From: JABHCC01 sp034658635
GTDB lineage: Bacteria; Bacteroidota; Bacteroidia; Bacteroidales; UBA12481
Assembly (NCBI GenBank): GCA_034658635.1
Contig: JAYEFL010000186.1
Coordinates: 1 to 64,000, forward strand
Direction: 5' to 3'
Length of the DNA stretch: 64,000 nt
The position numbers and the translations under genes were made by a program. The notes below the pieces were generated by a model that did no database searches, was not told where the DNA came from, and saw only the letters and a list, made by a program, of their open reading frames with translations. Within the stretch, counting starts at the first letter, position 1. Each line of letters begins with the position of its first letter. Below are positions 1 to 9,517 of the stretch, piece after piece.

Positions 1-2
1 CT

Positions 3-1508
3 TCATTGCAAAGCAGACTGATCAGGAAACCCCATATTCATCACAAAGCTTTCATTGAATCCCATATCCATGCTAAGATCAAAGTGGTCTGCAGAAGCAG
101 CCAGTTGAATAATACGATCTCCAAATTTATCAGCATGTAAATACAGCCTGGCCCCCAGTCCGGATGTATTGCCCGCCCGGATAATCTTTGGGATAAGTGC
201 CTTAGGCAATAGTCCTATTGCAGCTGCAGATTCAGGATGAATGGCATATCCAAATCCCCCCGCGAGATATACTTTAGAGATTTGATCGATTTGAATTTCA
301 GCCTTTTGAATTAGTGTTTCTATTCCTGCTGCGATGGCTCCTTTAGCTAATTGAACCTCGCGGATATCCTGTGGAGTAAGGGAGAGCTTTGTTTCTTTGA
401 GAAAGAAAACAGGATTTTCAAGATACCCTGATGGATCAAGCTCCTGGTTTTTGAGGAGAGAGGCAATTACATCAATCAATCCTGATCCACATAATCCGAC
501 AGGTGGGCTATTTCCAATAGTTTCAAAATTCCCCTGAGAAAAGCTATGAATGGCTCCGTCAACACCTCCAAGTCCACAAGAAATTTTAGCTCCTTCAAAT
601 GCTGGTCCTGCTGCTGTTGCGCAACAAAGTATTCGATTTTTGTTTCCCAGAGCCATTTCACCGTTTGTTCCTATATCCAGAAATAGTGAATAATCTTCAT
701 CATCGGGCATTTCTGAGGCGGCTACACCTGCCATAATATCGGCCCCGACATAGGCTGACAATGAAGGGAGGAAGTGGATGCTGGCATTGGGAATGGATTT
801 TAATCCGAGTTCTTCAGAAGAAACTATTTGAAGATTGATAAAAACCGGGTTGAATGGATAGGAGGCAAGCGAAGAAGGATCAACACCTTTCAATATATGC
901 AGCATGCTGGTGTTTCCAGCCAGAGAAAGTTTTGAAATGGCCATTTTGTCAACCCCGTTTTCCTGACATAAAAGTTGAATGCTAAGGTCAAGTTCATTTA
1001 GCAGAAGATGCTGGAGTTTTTTCAAGCCTTCGGGTTTCATTGAAAACTGAATACGAGAAATGACATCTGCACCAAATGCTTGCTGCGGGTTCAGGAAGCT
1101 TCTTGAGTCAATGTTTTGGTGTTTTTGCAGGTCTTCAAGGAAAACCACTACGGTTGTGGTTCCAATATCAACAGCAATCCCATACCCGGGGTTTTCAAGA
1201 GTATTGTATTGAAGATCCAGATCTGGAAAGTAACTTTCAGACTGAATTTTAGCCTCATTTATTTGTGGAATATATACCTCAATATTGCCTTTGACAGAAT
1301 ACTCACAAGCCAGAACTTCTTTCTTATCAGTAGCATCATTGTTTGGTTCCAGAATTTCAACCTTACACTTGCCACAGGTTCCATGTCCTCCGCAAGGAGC
1401 TGCAATATTTATTTGATGCTCATGCAGAATATCTAATAAGTTTCCTGCTTCGGGAATAGTGATTTTTAAAGATGATGCTTCGTGGTGAACAAGTACTGAA
1501 TATGGCAT
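3..1508 (-). CDS. RACo-like ferredoxin/ASKHA-domain protein (DUF4445 family)
   Basis: This 501-residue protein has a plant-type [2Fe-2S] ferredoxin domain at about residues 1-90, with ligands C39, C45, C48 and C68. It is followed by a long actin-like ATPase (ASKHA/DUF4445) region with phosphate-binding motifs such as AVDIGTTTVVVF near residue 112 and LDIGTNGE near 277. Family members such as RamA/RACo use ATP to reduce cob(II)alamin in corrinoid proteins back to cob(I)alamin. The stop codon lies at the window edge, so the gene is complete. It starts 19 bp after the TonB receptor gene on the same strand and may be co-transcribed with it. No corrinoid methyltransferase or corrinoid protein lies nearby, so the partner is unknown. 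Confidence 0.85.
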   Translation of the reverse strand: MPYSVLVHHEASSLKITIPEAGNLLDILHEHQINIAAPCGGHGTCGKCKVEILEPNNDATDKKEVLACEYSVKGNIEVYIPQINEAKIQSESYFPDLDLQYNTLENPGYGIAVDIGTTTVVVFLEDLQKHQNIDSRSFLNPQQAFGADVISRIQFSMKPEGLKKLQHLLLNELDLSIQLLCQENGVDKMAISKLSLAGNTSMLHILKGVDPSSLASYPFNPVFINLQIVSSEELGLKSIPNASIHFLPSLSAYVGADIMAGVAASEMPDDEDYSLFLDIGTNGEMALGNKNRILCCATAAGPAFEGAKISCGLGGVDGAIHSFSQGNFETIGNSPPVGLCGSGLIDVIASLLKNQELDPSGYLENPVFFLKETKLSLTPQDIREVQLAKGAIAAGIETLIQKAEIQIDQISKVYLAGGFGYAIHPESAAAIGLLPKALIPKIIRAGNTSGLGARLYLHADKFGDRIIQLAASADHFDLSMDMGFNESFVMNMGFPDQSALQ

Positions 1509-1527
1509 TCGTAAAAGTAAGAAAAAA

Positions 1528-4344
1528 CTATTTCAGGGTAAAGCTATAGCCCAGGCTGAATGCTCTGCCGTCTGTATACCTCTCAAAGACATATGATTCT
1601 CCGCGATATATGTAGCTTTTATCATGGGAGGTATTGAGTATGTTTTTAATAGAAAGTTTTATGGCAGACTGCTTGCCGATTTTCTTACTGATATTAAAGT
1701 TCAGGCTTGGGAAAGGCTGATCATATACATCCGGGGTTCCTCCTTTAACTACCAAATATAATTTTTCACCGCTCACATTAAAGCTTAAGCTGGATCTTAA
1801 CCCCAGGTCTTTATTGTGGTACTGCAAAACAGCATTAAGAATATAGGGTGCTTGTGCGTACATTTCGCGGAAATCACCATGATCGGGATCGGTAGCTCTT
1901 ATAGAGAGTAACTCAAGGCTGTCTATGCTAACTTTTGATTGGATAAGTGCAGCATTTAGACTGATACTGAAGTTTTTCAGAGCCGGGATAAAGTCTAAAT
2001 TTTTCCTGAACTCAGCTTCAATACCTAAGAGCCTGGCAAAGTCAGCATTTTGAAATGTAATTTCAGCATTTACAGCCTGAGGATTGTCGACTTGTTCTAT
2101 TGGGTTTGTAAAGTGCTTATAAAAAGCGCTGAATGAAATCATTTCGCCTGGGGCAAAAAAATACTCATATCTAAGATCCAGATTATCGATCAGGGATCTT
2201 TCAAGATCGGGATTTCCAATTTTTCTCCTCCCTGATAAGAAGTCATAAAATGCGTAAGGAGCTAATTCCCGGAAAACGGGACGGGCAATTGTTCTGGAGG
2301 CGGCGAATCTAAGGTTCATATTCTCCTGTAAAGAATAGCTTAAATTCAAAGAAGGGAGAATATCCTGATTGTTAACATTAGCCTGCTTGTACTTGTAATG
2401 ATCTTTGCTCACCAGGTTTTCTATAAAAATATTGGTGGTCTCTAATCTTACTCCTGTCACCATCCGGAGTTTGTTCAAGATTAGCATATCCACCATTGCA
2501 TAGGCCGAGGCAACTTCCTGATTTGCGTAATAGCTGTTGATTCCCTCTGTATTTTTAGAAGAGTTCACATAAACGCCATAAGTTCCAGCTCCGGAGGCAC
2601 CTATATTTGAATTGTTCAAATAGTCAGAGATGATTCCGTTGTATGATTGATTCTGATCTCTGATATCAAAATTCCTTTCGGATGAATTTCGGGATTTGTA
2701 CACATAATTTCCACCAAACTGGAATTTAGCCTTAGCACCCAAGAAGGTAAATGGAAGAGTCCCATCTGTTTTTCCAGTGGCGTTATTCTCACTCATGGTT
2801 CTGTAATATCTGGTGGGAACTGTATACAGGTTAGGACTGATAGAAAAGATGGTATCTCCTGAAGGTGCTAATTTATAGTCATTATTAAAGAAGCGCAGGT
2901 CTGGCTCCTTTTGTTGTGTGTGGGTATAGGATGCTATCCAATCTATTTTCAGTCGTCGGAGGTTTTCAAAGTAGTGTTCTCCTTTAAGCTGAGCATTTGT
3001 AAATCCGCGATCGAGATACTGCAGGGTTCTTTCCTGGATTCTAAGGGCGATATCATCAGAGGGTTTAAGACCTTCCTGATAGCGGGCAGATGACTCACCG
3101 CTTTGATTACGCAGAAAATTCAATCCTATTTTGTTTGCGTTGTTCAGCTTCAGGCTAGTTCCAAACATGGCACCCCATAAGATTGCCCTGGTTCCTTTTG
3201 AGTCGGCCAGTTGTTGAGAAGTATTTAAGCTTTCAGAGTTACTCCCGATCAGTTGATAAGATCCGGTTTCTCCGTCGTCATAAAATTTGAATTCATTTTT
3301 ATATGTAATACTGGCAATAAAACCTAAGGCTTTTTCGCCCAGGAGATACTGATTTCCAAAAGATAAGGAGTGGCTCTGGTCGATCAGTGAAGTTTTCCTG
3401 AGAGGAGACATGTTTTTATTGAATGAGCTGCTAATCATATCGAGGGCAGGATTATCTATGCCTGCATAAGCAGGAATATCTTCTTGGGCAATTGATGGAA
3501 TATCACGGCTGCCATCATCCATCCCTATCCAATCCAGTTTTCCTCCCTCATATCCCAAAAAGTCATTTCTTAAATGAACCTGAGGGTTGTATCCTGCTGA
3601 AGTAGAAAAGGAAAGACTTAGCTTTTCGGGAAAATCCCGGGTTGTGATATTAACATATCCTCCGGTGAAATCTCCCGGGAGCATTGGGGAGAAGGTTTTG
3701 TACACCACTATGTTCTCAATCAGATTGCTTGGGAACATATCCATTTGAACTGTATTTTTGTTTGGATCAAGACTGGGAATGTCTGCTCCGTTCAAAGTAG
3801 TTTTAGTATATCTGTCGCCCAATCCTCTCACATAAACATATTTTCCATTTTCTACTGAAATGCCTGTTACTCTTTTCAGGGCAGCTGCTGCATTGCTATC
3901 TCCCAAATCAGACATTTGAGAGGATGATATACCATTTATTATGCTTGCAGACCTCCTTTGCATAATCTGCATGGCGGCTTCTGTCTTTTTTCGGAATCTG
4001 GCTACAACCTGTACTTCTTCGAGTTGTGTTGTTGCCTCCGTAAGCCGGGCGTTCAGAATTTGCACTTCACTTTCAATGATCTGGATTTCACTTATTTGCT
4101 GTGTTTCGTATGAGATATATGAAACAACAACTGCATAGGTGCCGGGCTCCAGGGAGATAGAAAAATTGCCATCAAAATCAGTAATTGATCCACCACCGGT
4201 GGCTGGAATTGCCACTGTTGCACCAATCAGTTCTTCTCCGGTATTACTATCTGTAATTTTGCCCCTTAGGATTCCTTTCTCCTGAGCAGGGGCAAAAATA
4301 CAGTTCAACAGTAGCAAGGGGATTAACAGGATTACTTTTTTCAT
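1528..4344 (-). CDS. TonB-dependent outer-membrane receptor with carboxypeptidase-regulatory N-domain
   Basis: The protein has 938 residues. It has a signal peptide ending near AQEKG (about residue 21) and then a carboxypeptidase-regulatory-like beta-sandwich at about 24-110. The plug domain at about 130-250 contains the segment RGLGDRYTKTTLNG, and a 22-strand-type barrel runs to an aromatic C-terminus (FSLGYSFTLK). It imports a large or scarce ligand across the outer membrane using TonB energy. The start codon overlaps the stop of the upstream lipoprotein gene as ATGA, so the two are translationally coupled and probably act together. The ligand cannot be read from sequence. The divergent PhoR/PhoB-like pair makes a phosphate-related substrate a reasonable inference only. 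Confidence 0.9.
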   Translation of the reverse strand: MKKVILLIPLLLLNCIFAPAQEKGILRGKITDSNTGEELIGATVAIPATGGGSITDFDGNFSISLEPGTYAVVVSYISYETQQISEIQIIESEVQILNARLTEATTQLEEVQVVARFRKKTEAAMQIMQRRSASIINGISSSQMSDLGDSNAAAALKRVTGISVENGKYVYVRGLGDRYTKTTLNGADIPSLDPNKNTVQMDMFPSNLIENIVVYKTFSPMLPGDFTGGYVNITTRDFPEKLSLSFSTSAGYNPQVHLRNDFLGYEGGKLDWIGMDDGSRDIPSIAQEDIPAYAGIDNPALDMISSSFNKNMSPLRKTSLIDQSHSLSFGNQYLLGEKALGFIASITYKNEFKFYDDGETGSYQLIGSNSESLNTSQQLADSKGTRAILWGAMFGTSLKLNNANKIGLNFLRNQSGESSARYQEGLKPSDDIALRIQERTLQYLDRGFTNAQLKGEHYFENLRRLKIDWIASYTHTQQKEPDLRFFNNDYKLAPSGDTIFSISPNLYTVPTRYYRTMSENNATGKTDGTLPFTFLGAKAKFQFGGNYVYKSRNSSERNFDIRDQNQSYNGIISDYLNNSNIGASGAGTYGVYVNSSKNTEGINSYYANQEVASAYAMVDMLILNKLRMVTGVRLETTNIFIENLVSKDHYKYKQANVNNQDILPSLNLSYSLQENMNLRFAASRTIARPVFRELAPYAFYDFLSGRRKIGNPDLERSLIDNLDLRYEYFFAPGEMISFSAFYKHFTNPIEQVDNPQAVNAEITFQNADFARLLGIEAEFRKNLDFIPALKNFSISLNAALIQSKVSIDSLELLSIRATDPDHGDFREMYAQAPYILNAVLQYHNKDLGLRSSLSFNVSGEKLYLVVKGGTPDVYDQPFPSLNFNISKKIGKQSAIKLSIKNILNTSHDKSYIYRGESYVFERYTDGRAFSLGYSFTLK

Positions 4345-6017
4345 TTTAAAAAGCCAGAGGCATCAAGCAGGGTCCATCCTTTGGCCCAATTAGTTCCGTT
4401 TGGATCGAAGGCTCCTTTATAATTTACCTGAGTAAACCAATCTGCAGGGTAATCTGCCATATTGCTGCTTACATCATTTTGAGGAACCGGATTATCTCCG
4501 CTGATCCCCGGATCGGAGACCTGATTTCCAGCGCTTTCAAAGTAGGCATCGAAGGAAGCTTCATATTCAGCCGGAACTGTGTAGGTGTCTTTGGCAGGAG
4601 CTACATTAAAGATGCCAGCTCCGGTACCATCTCCAACCTTCCAGAATATATTGTTTGTGATCTCCAGATTTCCATTTTCATATTGTAGATAGCTGTTGTC
4701 AGAACCCTCAATGTATTCAATATCAATTCCTTTTGCTGTTTCTATAAAGATGGAGTTTTTATATTTTCCACCTGCATTATCGCGCATGGTCATCAGTCTG
4801 GTACCTGCTTCTGCACCGCGACCCACATAACTTACGTTGAAGATTTGAGGGATTGCATAAGGAGTTCCAAATTCATTATCCTTTGGTCCGCCATCATGTT
4901 CACCAATTCTATCGCCTACACCAGGGTCTTGAACTACGAACCAGAATTGTCCTTTTCCGCTGAATCCTTCATCATAATCAAATGAATCGTCATTATTAAA
5001 TGCGCAGATCATATATCTGGTATTAACAGTACCTCCAAAAAATTCAACTCCATCATCTTGGTTTGCAAATACTTCTACATATTCGATGATAGTTCCGCTT
5101 CCTACTGCTCCTAGTGTTAGTCCGTTGATCTCGTTTTCGGCACCAATTAGTGTTCCTGCATGACGAATGGATACATAGCGAATAATTCCGCTATTATCTG
5201 CAATATTGGTTCCGCCATATTGACCACGCGTTTCAGAAGTGGGGATTCCTTCAATTGCCTTATCCAAAGTAGTATTGTTGGTGCTTGATCGTCCGAGAAC
5301 AATCAGTCCGCCCCAAAGTCCGTTAGTTTTTGCATCAAGGCTTGAGCCCATTAACTCACCCGGCATGATATTATCAGATTCTGCTGTGAAAATAATTGGA
5401 GCATCAGCCCTTCCTTCTGCCATAATTTTACCGCCACGAGCCACAATCAGAGCTGTAGCATCTTCTGCCTGGCCTGCTTTACACTTAATAATGGTACCCC
5501 CTTCTATTGTCAGTACCTGACCATTGTTTACAAACACGAAACCATCCAGAATGTAAACTGTGTCTTTGTGCCAGGTAGTGGTTCCTGTTCCTCCGGCGTT
5601 TTTATCGGTAATTAATTTGCTTGGTACCGGATCTGCTTTGACAGCAATAGTATATGAACTGGTTGCTTGTTTATCAGCCTGATCGGTTAATGTAAAATCA
5701 AATACCACTTCATCTCCTTCGTTGAGTAAGTCTTCTACGGTATAAGAAAAGGTGTACAGAACGTTTTTTTGATCCTCAGTATATGTTTTTGAGGCATAAA
5801 CTGAATTATTTTTCAAAACCTCAAGAGAGGCTAGTCCGGCATCAGCAAAGAGATTGACACTAAAAGTTACCTCCTTGCCTTTTGCTTGTTCTGAGTGAGA
5901 TTCTTCAGGTATGAAATTTATGATGGGATCTGCAAATTCTGTTTCTTTACAGGCGCTTATACCCATAATGAGAGCCATGAAGAATATCACTTGTTTGTTG
6001 ATGTTTTTGTGTTTCAT
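4341..6017 (-). CDS. Surface lipoprotein with beta-helix-like body, TonB-receptor partner
   Basis: The protein has 558 residues and a lipoprotein signal with lipobox GISAC (lipidated Cys23). An Ig-like region at about 30-130 is followed by a long Gly/Asn/Asp-rich part resembling right-handed beta-helix proteins (LTIEGGTIIKCKAG, IEYVEVFANQDDGVEFFGG). It is the first gene of a two-gene unit and overlaps the TonB receptor start by 4 nt, so it is probably an outer-membrane or surface protein that works with that receptor. I recognise the architecture as a common Bacteroidota companion of TonB receptors but know no established activity. A candidate Pho box lies about 115 bp upstream. Confidence 0.8.
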   Translation of the reverse strand: MKHKNINKQVIFFMALIMGISACKETEFADPIINFIPEESHSEQAKGKEVTFSVNLFADAGLASLEVLKNNSVYASKTYTEDQKNVLYTFSYTVEDLLNEGDEVVFDFTLTDQADKQATSSYTIAVKADPVPSKLITDKNAGGTGTTTWHKDTVYILDGFVFVNNGQVLTIEGGTIIKCKAGQAEDATALIVARGGKIMAEGRADAPIIFTAESDNIMPGELMGSSLDAKTNGLWGGLIVLGRSSTNNTTLDKAIEGIPTSETRGQYGGTNIADNSGIIRYVSIRHAGTLIGAENEINGLTLGAVGSGTIIEYVEVFANQDDGVEFFGGTVNTRYMICAFNNDDSFDYDEGFSGKGQFWFVVQDPGVGDRIGEHDGGPKDNEFGTPYAIPQIFNVSYVGRGAEAGTRLMTMRDNAGGKYKNSIFIETAKGIDIEYIEGSDNSYLQYENGNLEITNNIFWKVGDGTGAGIFNVAPAKDTYTVPAEYEASFDAYFESAGNQVSDPGISGDNPVPQNDVSSNMADYPADWFTQVNYKGAFDPNGTNWAKGWTLLDASGFLK

Positions 6018-6131
6018 AATTATTAGTATTTTTCCTTAGTATATTTTAATGCAAAAAAATGACTTTGCTCTGACTTGAATACTAAGCTCATGTTATGAGA
6101 GTTTTAAGTTTTGGCATAAAAACAAGAGGAT

Positions 6132-6148
6132 TGTTAAGATTGATTTAA
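6132..6148 (-). promoter_or_regulatory. Candidate Pho box between the lipoprotein/TonB operon and phoR-like gene
   Basis: Read on the minus strand the site is TTAAATCAATCTTAACA. It gives two hexamers spaced by 5 nt, the second a perfect TTAACA and the first 4 of 6. This resembles the direct-repeat layout of PhoB/PhoP sites (TTAACA-N5-TTAACA in Bacillus). It lies in the divergent region, 115 bp before the lipoprotein start. The call is inference from the motif and from the adjacent PhoR/PhoB-like genes. Confidence 0.3.
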
Positions 6149-6170
6149 CTAAGACCCGGCAAGGAATTCA

Positions 6171-6178
6171 TATCTTTG
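6171..6178 (+). promoter_or_regulatory. -7 promoter element TATCTTTG upstream of the phoR-like gene
   Basis: The octamer is an exact match to the Bacteroidota -7 consensus TAnnTTTG and lies 28 bp before the kinase start codon. No TTTG at the usual 19-21 bp upstream was found, so the promoter may depend on an activator. Confidence 0.45.
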
Positions 6179-6206
6179 TTCTAACTCTTCTGGATATTAA
6201 TAACTT

Positions 6207-7247
6207 ATGAAATCAAGATCACCCAGAGTTTTGGCTTTTTGGATTGCAGTTCTGATTGCGCTTCTCTTTTTCATGATGGGATTAGGTGTTCATCTGCACT
6301 TGTTTCCCCGGAGTGTTTTTGTAGTTACTATTGGAAGCCTGTTAGTTTTTGTCTTGATTTACCTGATTCTCTTTTTTGTATTCAGGGATTTTATTTACAA
6401 CAAGATTCTTCCTATTTACCGGGTGATTCGCAAATCAGGAAGGCCCGGAAGAAAGGTTAATAAGGCTCTGAATGAAGGGAATCCGATTGAAAAAATTTAC
6501 AATGAAGTAGACGACTGGGCCAAAACAAAGAATACGGAAATTGCTCAGCTTAAGGCTAATGCGAAGTTCAGGCAGGAGTTTATCGGGAATGTGAGTCATG
6601 AGCTAAAGACTCCGATATTTAATATTCAGGGCTATATTCTCACTTTGCTGGAAGGTGGACTGGAAGATTCCAAAATCAATCATTTATTTCTTCAAAGGGC
6701 AGAAAAGAGTATAGACCGGATGATTCAGATTGTTCAGGATTTAGAATATATTGCCAGAATTGAATCAGGTGAGCTGAGTTTGGACTATTCGAATTTTGAT
6801 TTGGTGCGACTGGTTGAGGAGGTTTTTGAATTGCATGAATTGGGTGCCCGGAAAGCAGATATTGAGCTGTTATTGAATCGCCGTAATGAAAAGCCAGTGA
6901 TGGTGTATGCTGATCGAAAGCGGATTCTGGCTGTTCTGAGTAACCTTGTGGTGAATGGAATTTCTTATGGTAGAAAAGGTGGTTGGGTTAAGGTGGATTT
7001 CATGGATATGGAAAAGCATTTGCTGGTGGAGGTTTCTGATAATGGGATAAGTATTGCAGAAGCGGATCAAAAGAGAATTTTTGAGCGCTTCTACCGGGTG
7101 GATAGAAGTCGTTCTCGTGAGGAGGGAGGAACCGGACTTGGATTGGCGATTGTTAAGCATTTTGTTGAAGCACACGGGCATGCTATTAATATCAGGTCTG
7201 AGAAGGGGGTTGGGACTGCATTTTCGTTTGCGCTTAATAGGAAATAG
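6207..7247 (+). CDS. PhoR-like sensor histidine kinase
   Basis: The protein has 346 residues. Two membrane helices lie at about 10-30 and 40-62, with almost no periplasmic loop between them. A linker leads to the dimerisation/phosphoacceptor domain with H131 in NVSHELKTP and a HATPase_c domain (N-box around NLVVNGISYG, G2 box GGTGLGLAIVKHF). The G1 box reads DNGISI where DNGxGI is usual. The short N-terminus suggests it senses through a partner, as PhoR does with the Pst/PhoU complex, rather than binding a ligand itself. The response regulator gene follows after 34 bp. No pst or phoU genes are in this window, so the phosphate role rests on architecture alone. Confidence 0.85.
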   Translation: MKSRSPRVLAFWIAVLIALLFFMMGLGVHLHLFPRSVFVVTIGSLLVFVLIYLILFFVFRDFIYNKILPIYRVIRKSGRPGRKVNKALNEGNPIEKIYNEVDDWAKTKNTEIAQLKANAKFRQEFIGNVSHELKTPIFNIQGYILTLLEGGLEDSKINHLFLQRAEKSIDRMIQIVQDLEYIARIESGELSLDYSNFDLVRLVEEVFELHELGARKADIELLLNRRNEKPVMVYADRKRILAVLSNLVVNGISYGRKGGWVKVDFMDMEKHLLVEVSDNGISIAEADQKRIFERFYRVDRSRSREEGGTGLGLAIVKHFVEAHGHAINIRSEKGVGTAFSFALNRK

Positions 7248-7281
7248 AAAGTAAAAAATAGAAAATAAGTAAGGGATTAGG

Positions 7282-7974
7282 ATGGAAGAAGTTAAGATTT
7301 TATTGGTTGATGATGAGCCTGATATTTTAGCGTTTATTGGGTATAATCTTGGCAAAGAGGGATATCAGGTTTTTACTGCTTCTAATGGGGTTGAGGCAAT
7401 TGAGATGGCCCGTTTGCATCTTCCTCAGTTGATTATTCTTGATGTGATGATGCCGGAGATGGATGGTATTGAAACTTGTGAGGAGATTCGTAAAATACCG
7501 AATTTATCGAAGGTGATGATTGCATTTTTAACTGCACGTGGGGAAGATTATTCTCAAATTGCTGGATTTGAGGCGGGTGCAGATGATTATATTGCCAAGC
7601 CAATCAAGCCAAAAGTTTTAATTAGTCGGGTAAGAGCATTACTTAAGCGCTATCGCCCTGAGCAGCCTGAAGATCATAAAAGTGTTAGTCAGATTATCGA
7701 GCTTGGGAATCTTATAATTGACCGTGAAAGATATCTGGTTATGCGCAATCAGCAAGAATTAAGTCTGCCGAAAAAGGAGTTTGAATTACTTAGTTTATTG
7801 GCTTCAAAGCCAGAAAAAGTATTTACCAGAGATGAGATTTATCTGGTTATCTGGGGTAGTGATGTTATTGTTGGTGATAGAACTATTGATGTTCATATCA
7901 GGAAGCTCAGGGAAAAGATCGGAGAAGAGCATATAAAAACCATTAAAGGTGTTGGGTATAAATTCCTGATGTAA
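7282..7974 (+). CDS. OmpR/PhoB-family response regulator
   Basis: The protein has 230 residues. An N-terminal receiver domain (residues 1-120) carries the acidic pocket DDE at 10-12, phosphoacceptor D54 in LDVMMPEMDG and the conserved Lys in DDYIAKP. A C-terminal winged-helix Trans_reg_C domain (about 135-230) ends in the usual TIKGVGYKF motif. It is the partner of the kinase gene directly upstream. Its likely targets include the divergent lipoprotein/TonB receptor operon through the candidate Pho box. A hairpin terminator follows the stop codon. Confidence 0.9.
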   Translation: MEEVKILLVDDEPDILAFIGYNLGKEGYQVFTASNGVEAIEMARLHLPQLIILDVMMPEMDGIETCEEIRKIPNLSKVMIAFLTARGEDYSQIAGFEAGADDYIAKPIKPKVLISRVRALLKRYRPEQPEDHKSVSQIIELGNLIIDRERYLVMRNQQELSLPKKEFELLSLLASKPEKVFTRDEIYLVIWGSDVIVGDRTIDVHIRKLREKIGEEHIKTIKGVGYKFLM

Positions 7975-7991
7975 AAAGCTGAAGGTAAGTG

Positions 7992-8013
7992 AGCCCGGGG
8001 GGCTTTGTTTTTT
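7992..8013 (+). terminator. Rho-independent terminator after the phoB-like gene
   Basis: Inverted arms AGCCC (7992-7996) and GGGCT (8000-8004) flank a 3-nt G loop and are followed by TTGTTTTTT. It lies 17 bp past the response-regulator stop and abuts the convergent rpoN stop codon. Confidence 0.65.
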
Positions 8014-9474
8014 CTATAATTCTTTTCTCAGTCGGGCAACCGGGAGATTTAACTGCTCGCGATACTTAGCAACTGTGCGTCTGGCAATCTGATAACCTTT
8101 ATCTTTAAGAATGTCAGCCAGCTTGTCGTCTGTCATTGGTTTTTGTTTATTCTCACCTGAGATACACTCCTGCAGAATTTTTTTAATTTCACGGGTAGAT
8201 ACTTCCTCTCCGGTATCTGTCTGCAATCCTTCAGAAAAGAAATATTTCAGTGGGAATATGCCAAAATATGCCTGAATATACTTTGAGTTTGCTACTCTTG
8301 AGATGGTGGAGATATCCAGATTGGTTTTTTCAGCTATATCTTTCAGGATCATTGGTTTGAGATAGGCTTCATCACCTGTTTCAAAATATGCTCTTTGATA
8401 CTCCATGATGGCATTCATAGTGAGTATCAAAGTATGTTGCCTTTGTTGAAGAGCATCAATGAACCATTTAGCTGAGTCGATTTTTTGTTTAACGTAAGAG
8501 GCTGCCTCCTTTTTTTCTTTTGATTGTTTCTTGCGCTCTTTATTGTAAGCCATGAGCATGTTGGCATATGTTTGATTAATTCGCAGATCAGGAGCATTTC
8601 TGGAATTAAGGCTCAATTCGAGTTTACCGTCAATTTCTTCAAGAATAAAATCTGGAATAATATGAGCGGTAGTTTTTGCCATTGGGTCGCTATAAGCCCC
8701 TCCTGGTTTGGGGTTTAGCCTGATGATTTCAGCGATCGCATTTTTCAGTGCTTCATTGTCAATATTCAGCCTGTTTTGGATCTTGTCGTAGTGTTTACGT
8801 GTAAACTCGTCGAAATGATGCTGGATAATTTTCCTTGACAGCTTGATGCTGTCAGTTGTGCGTCCTCCAGCAATAATTCGGTCAATCTGGATAAGTAAAC
8901 ATTCTTGCAGACTGCGTGCACCAACACCTGGAGGATCAAACTCCTGAATCATCCTGAGGATATTGAAAAGTTCTTCCTCTGTTGTGGTTATATTCATTGA
9001 AAATGCAAGATCATCTACAATGTTCTCAAGATCTCGTCTGAGGTATCCATCATCATCAATATTGCCCAATATATAGTGACCTAAAGCCAGCCTGTCGTCT
9101 TCCAGACCTCTCAGTCCCATCTGATTGGCAAGATTTTCTCTGAAAGAAACTCCTACAGAAAAAGGAATTTCAGCGGTTCTGTCATCATCTTTGCTGTAGT
9201 TTTTTGCTTTTAAGCGGTAGCTTGGAGTTTCATCATCCTGGAGGTAATCTTCAAACGAGAATTCTTCTTTTTCAGACTCTGAGACATCCAGCTGATCATC
9301 TCCATCATAATCAGGATCTTCTTCACGACCTTCTTCCAGAATAGGGTTTTCTTCGAGTTCCTTTTTAATTCTTTGCTCAAGTTGCATAGTTGGAACCTCC
9401 AGCAGTTTGATCAACTGAATTTGCTGTGGCGAAAGCTTTTGCAGTTGCTTAAGATGCAGACCTTGTTTCAGCAT
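8014..9474 (-). CDS. rpoN: RNA polymerase sigma-54 factor
   Basis: The protein has 486 residues and the full RpoN layout. The glutamine-rich region I starts at residue 1 (LKQLQKLSPQQIQLIKLL) and interacts with core polymerase and activators. An acidic region II follows at about 45-80, then the core-binding domain, a helix-turn-helix region and a C-terminal RpoN box (ARRTVAKYRE) that reads the -24 element. It directs polymerase to -24/-12 promoters and needs AAA+ enhancer-binding activators. None of the response regulators in this window has an AAA+ domain, so its activators lie elsewhere. It is convergent with the phoB-like gene and downstream of asnS. Confidence 0.95.
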   Translation of the reverse strand: MLKQGLHLKQLQKLSPQQIQLIKLLEVPTMQLEQRIKKELEENPILEEGREEDPDYDGDDQLDVSESEKEEFSFEDYLQDDETPSYRLKAKNYSKDDDRTAEIPFSVGVSFRENLANQMGLRGLEDDRLALGHYILGNIDDDGYLRRDLENIVDDLAFSMNITTTEEELFNILRMIQEFDPPGVGARSLQECLLIQIDRIIAGGRTTDSIKLSRKIIQHHFDEFTRKHYDKIQNRLNIDNEALKNAIAEIIRLNPKPGGAYSDPMAKTTAHIIPDFILEEIDGKLELSLNSRNAPDLRINQTYANMLMAYNKERKKQSKEKKEAASYVKQKIDSAKWFIDALQQRQHTLILTMNAIMEYQRAYFETGDEAYLKPMILKDIAEKTNLDISTISRVANSKYIQAYFGIFPLKYFFSEGLQTDTGEEVSTREIKKILQECISGENKQKPMTDDKLADILKDKGYQIARRTVAKYREQLNLPVARLRKEL

Positions 9475-9517
9475 TGTTCCAGACTTTATGTTCTCAGATG
9501 CAATTTAATCAAAATTG

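Noticed and set aside
7240..7281. A-rich repeat TAGAAAGTAAAAAATAGAAAATAAG between kinase and regulator genes
   Set aside because: It is a short low-complexity spacer with no second copy in the window and no clear structure.
6870..7355. 161-codon minus-strand reading frame
   Set aside because: It lies antisense across the kinase and regulator genes, has no domain pattern, and is a shadow of their codon use.
8014..9474. Sigma-54-dependent regulation of the local two-component systems
   Set aside because: No response regulator in the window has an AAA+ domain, and I could not point to a convincing -24/-12 promoter.
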